This document shows positions 50,030-60,889 of a stretch of DNA of 64,000 nt, one piece after another (the stretch's first letter is position 1; the number at the start of each line of letters is the position of its first letter). The notes beneath the pieces were generated by a model, which saw nothing but the letters and a program-made list of their open reading frames with translations, did no database searches and was not told the origin of the DNA. This stretch comes from Eudorina sp. 2006-703-Eu-15. Its lineage: Eukaryota; Chlorophyta; Chlorophyceae; Chlamydomonadales; Volvocaceae. The stretch is from positions 34,434 to 98,433 of the forward strand of contig BDSI01000199.1 of assembly GCA_003117195.1 (NCBI GenBank). Reading direction: 5' to 3'. The position numbers and the translations under genes are program-made.

Positions 50030-50230
50030 GTCTATAGACGACGGACTATAGCCGACCTTGACCGACTATAGACCTGACGGCTATAGTGGGCTTCGACTAT
50101 AGCCTAGACGACTATAGTCGGACTATAATCGGTCGGCTATAGTCGACCGGCCGATCGTATAAAAGTCTGGTGTATCTGTCGACTATATCCGTACCGACTA
50201 TTGCGCACAATAGACCGACTATAGTTAGCC
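50030..50230. repeat. Cluster of CTATAG / GACTATAGTC palindromes
   Basis: At least eight exact CTATAG hexamers in about 200 bp, most embedded in CGACTATAG or GGCTATAGT, in both orientations, with further one-base variants (CTATAA, CTATAT, CTATTG). Spacing is irregular, so this is not a simple tandem repeat. Confidence 0.8.
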
Positions 50231-52651
50231 TCCCATTTTACAGACGTTTGCACTACGCTTTTAATTTCAAGGTTTGCCTTATCCTAATCCTTCTACTTTT
50301 TGGATCTTATAAGTATTAAATTAGTTATACGTTCGTGTAGCATAAAACTACTTGTTTGATTAATAGATTGAATACGCACCCCATGTCTTTGTTAATGTAC
50401 CTGAAAGCGAACTCGTCAACATATTTTTGAAGATGTCCAGCTGATACGTGGTGATAAATGCCAAGATGCCACGCTTTAGAATTCCCCAAACATTTTGTGA
50501 GGGGCGGGGTTCAGGTACCCTAGGTACCCGTGAAACGGCCTCAGGCATTTTGTGAGCCACTGAATAAACTCCTCCTCTCAATATCACCTCTCCCTGTTGC
50601 AGCTACCTAGTCGTCCCAAAGCGGCGGGCATGCGATTTTGGCCCAGGATGCCAACGAACTGCAGCTACATACCTCGCAGCGACCAGCCGAACGGAGGCGC
50701 GCGGCAAAAGCCCGTGGCCATGCACGCCTTCCGCGTCACCGCGGCAAATAACAGCCGATGTATACAGGCCATGAGTAACCACCTCATTCATCACCGCGCG
50801 CGGCAGATGTCTGTGGCTTTGAAGGCCCACGGAAGACGCCCCGTAATAACGAACGAAACGTTTCGACTGTATGTGGCCCCGCAGCTGGCTTTCAGCAACC
50901 GCCTCCCAGGTGAAGTTGCCTCACTGTGCGTGGACGTGCAGGTCTGTATATCTTCCGAACCCCGCTCGCGTCCCCAAGTTGCAACACAGGCCCTTTATTA
51001 CTATTATTATTACCATCTCGATGTGCATAGCCCCGCCCGTACTACTTATATAAGGCCATATATGTAGGCCCTCCGCTAGCTACAGCCTCAGCATCTGAGA
51101 TCGCGAAGGTCTTCCGCAACCGCCTTGCGTAGATGGCTGCAGCGTCCATGCATGTATGATCCTTCGTCCGTTAGAACTGAATCTGACTCCAAGGGACATC
51201 GATCCCTCGCCTACGTAGACCCGGCCGGGGTCCCCCTAGGGTTTATTGACATTCCGTCGAGAGCCCAGAGCTCTAACCGGTAGCACAGCTGCCTCTGCTG
51301 CCAGTCCTCCCGCCTGCAGGTCAGAACGAAGCAAGTCGAGGGCGCAGCGGTGTGGCGGCCGTGTAGGCCGTGTCTATCTGCCGCTCCTGTTGCCGTCGCC
51401 GCCGCCGCCGTCCCCACCTTTGTCGGTTGCAAGCAAGGCCGGATGATGTGCTGGCCGTGCCACCACCACCGGATGGGCATTTTAAAAGGGCCCGCGCGCC
51501 CAGTGGTCCTTGTATTCGTATTAACGGGGCGAGTGGGGAGATAGTGGCGGCCCGTCGCTAGTGGTGGCCGACTTGCGTCCGAACATGCGTTGTGGCCTCA
51601 GGTAGGCTCACCACTGCCCACGCAGAAGTGCCGTTCCACGTCGGAAGGGCGGGGCACTACTCGGGGAACGCGCGGTACTTTGGAAGTCTCTTATCCTCTT
51701 CGCTCGGGAGGTCTTCGGGAGGTCTTTGGAGGCTATTTGCTTGGACGCAGTCAAAGCGCTTCAGCCGCACCCGAAGAGAGGCCAAAGAGCCCTCTTTGGA
51801 AAGCGCCCCAAAGCCGCAAGCAAAGAACGAAGGTCGCAAAGAGCCTTCTTCAGTTTCGTCTTTGGTATGTAACAAAGATGCCGTTCCATTGGAAAAGTCA
51901 CATATATTCCTGTACGTAATCAGGATATATAGACGTTTATGGCTGGCCTGCATTGAAAGCATTCAGACGGAAGGGCTCAGGGAGCGTACAACAGGATCCG
52001 GTCAACATCTTTGATGCGACCCAAAGACGTCCCAAAGGTAACCAGTTCGCTCAGCCCCGGGATGGCTGGGACATGCATGTGCAGGCGCTAGCGGCTAGTG
52101 CACCCTACGTAGGAACGCAGTAATGCCGTTCTATCTCGAAAGGGCGGGCGGGGATGGCTGGGACATGTGCAGGAGCGCGCCAGCGTTTAGTTTGGCAGGT
52201 CGGGCCACTCTTCCTTGCTTGGCCGTCCCCCCCGGCCCTGAGCGAACGGGGTGACTACATGGTACATATGTAGGCATGCCCGGTCGGTGTACAGCAGGCG
52301 CCGTGCGTGTGCGCCAACCATACATCCACGGGGCGTGCCCGATGCTCGCGAGAGGAGAGGAGAGGAGAGGAGGTCATATCATTGCGCCAACAATAAGGAG
52401 GGCTGGGCGGCGTGCATGTGGGTGAGCGAGGTACGTTGCAGTAGCTATCTATCTACACCGACCCCGAGCGAGCCAGTAGAGCCAGGGTGGGATGTGCACG
52501 GCCCCTTGCTTGCTATCTAAGGAGGCCAGCTCCATGACAACGCTGGTGTTCTGGCACGGCAGGTTGGTAGGACCAGGCGGGGCATGCATGTGGGGGATCC
52601 CCGCGAGGAAACCCCACCTGTGCGGAAGAGCGGACTGGCTCCTTGGCTGCC

Positions 52652-52780
52652 CTGATAGATCCTGGGCGAAGGGTGCGCATGCCCTGATCCTGCTGGGCGA
52701 GGGGTGTGCATGCACTGATCCTGGGCGAGGGGTGTGCATGCACTGATCCTGGGCGAGGGGTGTGCATGCCCTACTGATCC
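52652..52780. repeat. 28-bp minisatellite
   Basis: About four tandem copies of CTGATCCTGGGCGAGGGG followed by TGTGCATGCA, the last one diverged. No coding potential is inferred. Confidence 0.85.
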
Positions 52781-53754
52781 TAGATAGACCACGCACGTGA
52801 GCGCAACACATGGAATGTGTGTGTACATACAACAGGCGACGGGCATGTGCACCCATGCCGGCTCAGCGTGGCTATTGATTGCGTGGATTCACAGGACCGA
52901 GGCCAGGCAGGCGGCGCGGGAGTGCAGTTGCTCCTGTATGTTATAGTAGGTGAGAGATGGTAAAGGCTTCTCTAGATGCTGGAGCAGTGCATCTCTTGTT
53001 GTTCGGCGCTGCCGGTAGCGCACTGTATGTGTGCAGCGGCCCTCCGACGCTGGGATCGTGCTTATCAGTATAGCTTAGACGACGGCATCCCCGTATTTGG
53101 ATTACTCGCTTTGTTTATCAACCTTGACAGGCCTGAAGCGCACCCACTTATCGATCGTTCATACTATTATTCGAATCCGATGGCAGGTAACCCAATCTGC
53201 GCCGTAATTCCCATGTTGCTCGGCCGTTTCTCGGTTCAGGCACATTGGTAGCGCAGGTCCAGCGCAGATAGACAGGGATAGACGCACGGGCACTTAATGT
53301 ATGTGGCGCGTCGAACAAAGGCACCTTGCTTGCTTCGACGAAATATATATAGACACATGCTTGCAACCAACTCCAAGAAGCCGCACTATCTACCGCAGCT
53401 ACATATGCACGAGAAGCATGCTACCCTTGCATGTACTGGTTAATTCCACAAGCTAGGTGTTGACGCCAGCGTGCATGTCGCATCTACACGCATCTAAAGC
53501 ATTGACAGCGACGTTGTACGTAGATTCGTCATTAAGTGCGTGACACATACAGCAGTATGAATTAATCCTAAAGATCATCATAAAGCAGCAAGGTCTCTGC
53601 CAAGCAAGGCGGACATCTATCACGATCTGGCCATACGTACATTCCTCATGTGCCACCCAGCACTCTTGCTTTTCCGCCATGCCGTTGCTGACGACCTGAC
53701 GAGCATCATCATGGGCAACGGCACGTACGACAACATCACTGAATAAACCCCAAA

Positions 53755-56700
53755 TCACCAGCCACGGGGCTTCTTAACATATAGGCAGGACCCGATGGCG
53801 GGGACGAGCGGTGTTGCGCTGCGCTTGACCCAGCCTGCCGTGTTGAATGATGCGCGGGCTGACGTGCCGTTGCATACGTACGCGGCATTTCCGCCGCTAT
53901 AGAAGCCAATGTCATCACCCCCGCGGTGCACATCCGGCGTTGCTGTGTAGCCGGGGTACTCCTTGCAAACTGCGGGAGGCACGTTGGACGAAAACGGCCC
54001 GGCGAACGAGCACGAGGGCCAGCAGGGGACCCTCATTTTGGCCCAATAACGAATCAGCATTATTTATTATCAATGGATGCGGACGGACATCAGCCCAGCG
54101 TCCAGTGTATACATGAATGAATGAACGTTACAGCGGACCCCAAAGGGATCACCGGTGTATACCAGGGCAAGCCCCAGCAGGCCCCACCGCCAAGGCGGCA
54201 GGACACCTCCACACCTCAACGCCGCACCCAAAGACACACCGGGCCATGACCCCACCCAGCCAGACACCGAAGCAAGCAGAGGCGCGCAGCGGGGCAACAC
54301 TACCAAAGGGATAGGCACAGCAGAGGGCATAATCCCAAGTGGATAAAGCCAAGCACAGGGGAGGTCGCCCACACAGGCACCCCATCACCCAGCTACCACC
54401 ACCCCTGAGGCACCCAACGCTGCGCCCTCTCGAGGTCTTGGAAGACCCACGCCTGGCTCGTGACACTGTATACATGCATACCGTCAGATCCGCGCTATTT
54501 ACGCTGAAGTAGTGTTAGGTGACTGGGCGCATGCATCAAACTAACGACCCATGTTGTACACGCAAACTGATTAGCTTTCTCGCTTCCTGCTCCCTGGTTT
54601 GTATGTACGTCAAGTCGCTCGGTACGTCCGTACAGGAACCGGGCGCAATGATTGTCGGTGTTGTCGTGCGCTTCATCCAGCCATCGCTGTTGAAGGCCGC
54701 GCAGCGGGGATCGCTGCTGCACTTGCTGAAGGCATCACCGGGGGTACCCCCCTGGAAGCTGATGTCGTCACCGGCACGGTCCACATTGGCGATGGCGTTG
54801 TAGCCGGGATATTGCTGACACACTGCAGGCATATATACATAGATAGTTGCAGCCGGACACTCGGACTGTTTGTGTTTTAAATGAATAAACGTATTGTGTT
54901 CGTTGTATGTGTGCGTGAAGCAAAGATCGATCCAGCCTTGATTTACTTGAAAGAATGCGCATCAGGCAGGGACGCGCGCGCGGAAGGGACGGCTGGGTCG
55001 ATGAGCGTGCCTGTAAGGCGCCGAAGTTTCGATCGATCTTTACGTACGTATCTTTCGTCAACAAGTAATGATGTGCAACTGGAGTGCTCGTTGTTTTATG
55101 CTTCTGTGAACCAATCAATGCTGCAGACTGCTCACATGCCGTACGGCCGAGCTAGCCGAGCGCTAGGGGCCCCTACCTACGAACCGAATCGCATTACAAA
55201 GTAACAGGTGCTGGGTGTGTGTAACCTTGTCCTATTCATTGAGATTGATTATTAGAATGCTGGTTATGATGGCCAGATGCCATGTACGTAGCGTCACTAC
55301 TTGGACCTAGAGCTTCATACAAACTGAATGAATGTGCTGTCATCAAGTATATCAAGCGTCGAGGGGTTTTATGCAACCATGCATTACAAGGAAGGTGGAC
55401 TCTTAAGCCACCTGGTACACACGCTATACTGCTGCCATTTTATTTGTTCACGTAAACACCCTCAATACATGCACTCACCAGCGGGGATTTCTTCACATAT
55501 AGACAGGATCCTACGGCTGTGACGAGCGGTGTCGCGCTGCGCTTGACCCACGCAGCCTGCCGTGTTGAAGGAGGCGCAGGCGGAGTTGGTGTTGCAGGCC
55601 GACAGGGCATCGCCACCAAAATTGCCAATGTCATCACCCCCGCGGTCAAGGTCCGGTCTGGGGATATAGCCCGGGAAGTCCGCGCATACTGCGATCGGCG
55701 GTGGTAATGGGTGTATAATTAGCTAGTAGGTATATATGGAGTAAGCGAGCGCCAGCATGCTTATTTAGGTTTCTGCACGCACAAGGTAACAAACAGTAAT
55801 TAAGGAATACTTATATTGTGGCTGAGATTTTGTGGAAGCCGAACGGTTAGCAAATAATCGAATGCAAAGCTCGTGACAAGGATAACAAGGATCGATGTTT
55901 ATATATGTTATCCTCATACGGGCACACAGCGAGGTGAGTCCCTCCTTCACTCGCTCCCTCAGCCAATCCTACCTACCTGTGGCCGGGTTACTCTTGACCC
56001 AGAAGCACGTGCCATGGGACGTGTTCGTCGTGATCCCGGCCCCGCGCTTGATCTTCCCGTCGCTGTTGAAGGCCAAACGGAGGGAACTGCTACTGCACTT
56101 GCGAAGCGCCTCATCAACACTGAAAGTGCCGATGTCGTCTCCGATGCGGTCAGAGTTCATTCAGGTAGGTATGGTAGCAGACGAATTCCGGGCACGCTAC
56201 AGGCAGCAGGAAAAGCGTTTGGATGGAGGGTGCACACAGCGAGCCCGCGGGACGAGGCTGCTTGGGCATGTACGGCTGGGGGCGCCCGTACGCTGAATCG
56301 CAACCATACATGTAACACATCACGCACTTAATTTATTAAGTGAGCCCGCCGTCGTGTGACGTTTTGGCATGCATGTAATAATGCCAATGACACACGTCTG
56401 TATAGCAAGTGAGCGGGCGCTGCAATCAATGAACGAGGTTCACGGCAGGTAGGTTAAATTAATAACCTTGCTAGCTAGGAAAACCTTGCTTTACACCATA
56501 TGTAAACCCTTGAGTCGCTGCATGTAGATCGATGCTGGACATATCATACCGACGCTACACCGCCGTATGTAGGTAAGCATGTGTGTAGGCAATGAGCTAC
56601 CCCTGCTTGAAGCTACTCACACGTCACGGGGGCTTTCTTCACATACACACAGGATCCGACCGCTGTGACGAGCGGTCGGTGTCGCGCTGCGCTTGACCCT

Positions 56701-57530
56701 GCCTGCCTTGCTGAAGGAGGCGCAGGCGGGGTTGTTGTTGCAGGCCGTCAAGGCGTTCACCCCAGAGTTGCCAATGTCATCACCCCCGCGATCCATCACC
56801 CCCGCGATCCATCACCCCCGCGATCCAGGTCCGGGATGGAGGTATAGCCAGGGTACTGCTGGCAGACTGCATCCACATGAGCAATGGGGTACGTACGTAA
56901 AACTTGTCGTCAAGTCAGGCGGAGTGCACGGGCATATCACACAAGAGCAGCCACTGCATGCATGTGGGCAATGTGCGCGCGCGCCAGTGCGTCCTTTGCG
57001 ACAAAACTTATATCCGACAACTAGCGGTGTATGTATCAGTATATAGGTAATTGTGGACTTCATGCTTCGACGTGTGGTTGCCAGAAATTAACCAGCCGTG
57101 TTTGCTAAACGTGGTTACTGGCCTTGATTGGGGTGGATGGGCAGCACTGCTGTGTATGAACCTACGTAATACGTACCCTGCTGTACGGTACCAAAGTACG
57201 TACGGCTGCGTGACGCCGGTGGCATCAAAATAAATGCGAGTCAGGTCAGTCCTTGCGACATTTTCAGCCTAATTATTTTTATCATAAGACGCTGTCTATC
57301 TCACGTAGCCGTCGGCGCCCTCTTTATGTACAGACATGAGCCAGGAGCCGGGACCAGGGGACTACTGGAGCTGCACTTCACCCAGCCGGCCGTGTTGAAG
57401 GAGGCGCAATCGGTGTTTCCGCTGCAGACCGCTTGGGCGTCGCGGCCGAAGTTGCCAATCGATGTCGTCTCCACCGCGATCGTAATCCGGAACTGCTGCG
57501 TGTGTATCCCGGGTAAGTAGTCCTGGCACA
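53755..57530 (-). pseudogene. Gene C: PAN/Apple-like repeat array, frameshifted in several exons
   Basis: Six exons, 5' to 3': 57530-57305, 56866-56621, 56196-55977, 55688-55479, 54822 to ~54620 (donor uncertain) and 53969-53755 (TGA). Each encodes one PAN/Apple-like module with the pattern CQ.YPGY....D.DRGGDDIG...A...C....C.SFN..GW.KR.AT...GSCLYVKK. Exons generally enter in phase 1. The last exon and the 54.8 kb exon are intact. The first four carry insertions of 4 nt (or 2 x 16 nt) relative to the consensus module, which shift the frame inside the module; one creates an in-frame TGA near 56.80 kb. No signal-peptide exon was found upstream. PAN modules bind proteins or glycans in secreted and surface proteins, so an intact ancestor was probably extracellular. 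Alternative: a live gene with unusual splicing or error-prone sequence. Confidence 0.6.
56774..56826. repeat. 16-bp unit in three tandem copies inside a PAN exon
   Basis: ATCACCCCCGCGATCC occurs three times in a row where sister PAN exons have one copy. The two extra copies (32 nt) break the reading frame. Confidence 0.85.
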
Positions 57531-59214
57531 CTGCACAGGCACGCACGCACGCGCGCATCAGCGAGGGTCGCCGAAAGAAATGGTGTTGCATCCGCGGATG
57601 CAACGGCCGTACGTGAGTCATCAAAGTCATCTAAGCAAGGAACATCGACGGATGCACGCAACATGCAGGCTTATGGAAGTAAGATAGAGGGCGTTCATTT
57701 CAGGGCACCTGCGCAAAGAGGCGGCGCACTAGAGCCCAGACTCAACCCACCCGCCTTATACTTAGACTATTACGTAGACCAGAGTACTGTATGTTGGTCA
57801 ATCACATTACTACTTAGAGTACTGTATGTTTATAAATGAAATCAATCCACGTTACCATATAAGACCCGCCGCGGTATAGATATAGCAAGTATGCCCATCT
57901 CCCATAGACTCAGTCATGGGTCAAGTGCGCGCGGGTATATATTTTGTAGATAGATGTATGCCCTTACCGGTTAGTAGGGCCCTCCTCTCCGGACGAGATC
58001 CGCGGAACGACACGGACACACCATCGCCAGCTGCTGCTGCTGTTGCTGCTGCTGCTGTGTGTGGTGGCCATCGAGGTTGCGCGTTCCTGCATTGCATGCA
58101 GGCCCACGCATGCACGCGGCGGTGTATTGCTTGTGTTCGTTCTCCACTTGTCTCTGCAAGCACATAATATGCTTGCGTGCGTGCATGCATGCATGCATGC
58201 ATGCATACGAGGCTTGCTTGGACCTATTTTTCTCCTTTGCTGCTTTTGCTTCATTTGGGAAACGTTTAGGGTTTGTGGCAGCAGAGCAGACCGACCGCGA
58301 ACTAAATTGGCAGCTATCTAGCCGTTTGCGTGCCTTACACAGACATGCAGCGGCATTGATACACGGCAGCTTACGCGATGAGGCGTGTCATCCGATTGCT
58401 TGCCGATAGCGTAACTGCTGGTGTGTCATGATGCATGCATAATGGAAGTCGCAACAGTGCGTAGTTAGGTTAGTTAAAGTGGGTGGTATAGTGTTACCAG
58501 ATGTTTATCTTGAAGGGCACAAAGCTGAACGAAACAAGCGCTGTTGCATCCGTGCACGCACAAACAGTTCTCGCCCCTTATAACCCACACATATCTCAGC
58601 GAAACCGTCGCCATAAAAAACACGAAGGATAGTAGCAGTACCAATCATTGTTATGAATAATAATCAGTTACAAAATAAATTTCATAATAATTATTGTAAA
58701 AATAATTATCATAATAATCGGCTTGAGGGACTCGTTGTAGGGGTACGTATTATGGATAGGGTGTTGTCGGCGTGTCGAGCCGGGAATGGCGGGAATGGGC
58801 GCAGGTACTCGCTTGTTTATTTCTTACACACGAGGCAATTTAATTTAATATCGATCAAGAATTGATTCGCAGCGAGCAACCAGTAGCTTCTTAGGCGTCC
58901 GGCCAGATCACAATAGCTTTCGTCACTGATCCCGCACATATTGTAACTCCACGCGCGCGGCATCATTCGCGGCCCCATCCCTATATATTTGTGCATTATT
59001 GGGAACAAACATGTCCGGTTTTTGCATGCAGCGTGCACGCTTTGGTCGATAACCGAGTACCAAACGTGCATGACACGCTCACGACACCTAGGGCAAAATA
59101 AAAACAAACTGCACACATTCCACTGTATCTACACGTCTACCAAAGGATCGAAGGACGTCTGTAATTTTGTAGGCCGGGTATATCCTGTAAGTCCGTGTAT
59201 TACACGGTCTTGTG

Positions 59215-59410
59215 TCTGACACTGAGTATACACGAGAGGTGTTTACACGGCTAACACGGTAGGTGTAAACACGGCTCCGGCTTGACACGGCAGTGTAAAC
59301 ACGTCAACGGCTTGACACGACCATATCAACACTGCACCGGCTTGAAACGACCATATCAACACTGCACCGGCTTGAAACGACCGTATCAACACTGCACCGG
59401 ATGTACATGG
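59215..59410. repeat. 30-bp tandem repeat, about four copies, plus related ACACGG units
   Basis: GGCTTGAAACGACCATATCA followed by ACACTGCACC repeats about four times (59290-59400). It is preceded by shorter diverged ACACGGCTAACACGG-type units. Confidence 0.85.
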
Positions 59411-59866
59411 TTGGCATACACGATGGTTCTTGGAACAGTTTAAACCTTATCTATTGGCCGTCTTTGCCTTCCATATTAACCCTCCAGCAAACGAGGTAGG
59501 GGCCTGCTGCATGTATGCCTGGATGGACAGGGCGCGCATGAGACTTGCACGGGCTGTACCTGCTGATGATGAGCCGCCTGCGCTGCTAGTTAATTCCCCC
59601 TATCTACCTGCTGCGCGGGCTCTTATTACCTCTGGCTGTATGTGACTGGTCACCTCGAACGGGATGAGTCCCTGATAGATAGAGTTGGTGTGCGTTGGTG
59701 CGCTTGCTTGTGGAGCCTATGTATCTGGTGCGCCACCATGGTGTATGTGTGCGGACGACTCGCTTAGCAGTGTGTTGCTTGATAGTAGGCTGCACGCGGC
59801 ATCAATTACCCGCGGCATGGGTATGATTGCGCCAAGGAATGTCTGCAAACGCACTGGTGTTTTACT

Positions 59867-60762
59867 TCACGCCAAGTCGGCAGGTGGCACACAGCTTCCT
59901 TGGCACACAGCTTCCTTAACCCAAACGGGCTGCTCAGTTCTTTTGCGTTGTAAGAATTTAATCGCAGTAAGATAAAAACACCATTTATCGTTGTGCCTAC
60001 TGAAGGATTCAAGAATTGCAAAGATTTCAGATAGGTCTGCCCGCCTCTTACGCCCGCTTAATTCACCACAGTTCTTTACGACCGTGGAGGTCCAGTCTAT
60101 ATAGACGAACTTAGTCACATCAAACAGGATGCATTCTGTGAGCAAGTTGTAGAACAAACCGATGCCTACGCATGCCAAAAACTCGTACGAAGGCCACTCC
60201 GGTGGCAGTACGACAAGCAAGTCAACATATGCAACCAGTGAACATTGTGATGAATAGCCCGGTCTTGCTAACTGTATCAAAAGGGCTTCTTTATAACGTT
60301 CATCAATATAGGAGAAGCCCGCATTCAATCAATACCAATATGAATGGTCCCAAAATTCTTTAAAAGACCACAGATGTTTGCAGCTTCACATTGTGACAAA
60401 TGTGTAAGCACAATGAAAGAATGATCAATGCTGTTACACGGACTCTTCTCGAAGATAGGGAATTTGCCCGCGCAGGACTTCAGGAACTCCATTTGCACAC
60501 GAGGAGGCAGGTATGAATCAGGCAGCCCATGTACGCAACAATGCAAGGATGGATGGGGCGCAATTGCCCTCTGAATGCTCTTGGCCGCGCCACAAGCAAA
60601 CAGGGCATAGGCGGAACTAACCCTAACATGTGGACGGGTAGAGCCTTTGCTGTTGTGGGCCGTGCTGTTGTTGCAAAAGCTTTTGTTTGGCCGCGCAGCC
60701 CATCTCTCCCTCGCGCCCCACACGTCTGCCTGGCCTTGCTGCACTGATGGGCCGGTTAGCAA
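59867..60762 (-). pseudogene. Unrecognised, disrupted coding region
   Basis: Two minus-strand open frames (60762-60325 and 60328-59867) abut at a frame change around 60325. The first has CCVHGLPDSYLPPRVQMEFL and HSFIVLTHLSQCEAANICGL. The second has PEWPSYEFLACVGIGLFYNL and RADLSEIFAILESFSRHNDK. Composition is balanced rather than low-complexity, and the two frames read as one protein if a small indel is assumed. I do not recognise the family; a decayed transposon protein or host gene fragment are both possible. The first frame's N-terminal part is probably not coding. Confidence 0.4.
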
Positions 60763-60889
60763 CGCGGGCGCGACTCAGCAAGCGAGTCCGTCCGTTTGCC
60801 ATGGAGGCAGCGTGGCGGGCATCCCGGACCGTACACACACAGCATGGCGGCTGGGGAGCAGGGTGAGGAGCAGCAGCAACAAGCCAGCA

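Larger units (their letters stand above)
45109..53754. other. Long intergenic region upstream of gene B
   Basis: No convincing protein gene in 8.6 kb. It contains the gene B promoter side, a ~1.5 kb insertion (46.24-47.78 kb), a tRNA-like/SINE-like element (48.3 kb), a CTATAG palindrome cluster (50.03-50.23 kb), repeated GATGGCTGGGACATG and TGCCGTTCCA segments (51.6-52.2 kb) and a 28-bp minisatellite (52.65-52.78 kb). Confidence 0.5.

Noticed and set aside
53755..57530. PAN array as the 5' part of gene B
   Set aside because: The array ends in its own TGA at 53755-53757, and gene B has an independent start with a signal peptide 8.6 kb away.
58181..58205. (GCAT)n run as a telomeric or regulatory repeat
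   Set aside because: It is a simple microsatellite; it does not match the plant/algal telomere unit and no other signal accompanies it.
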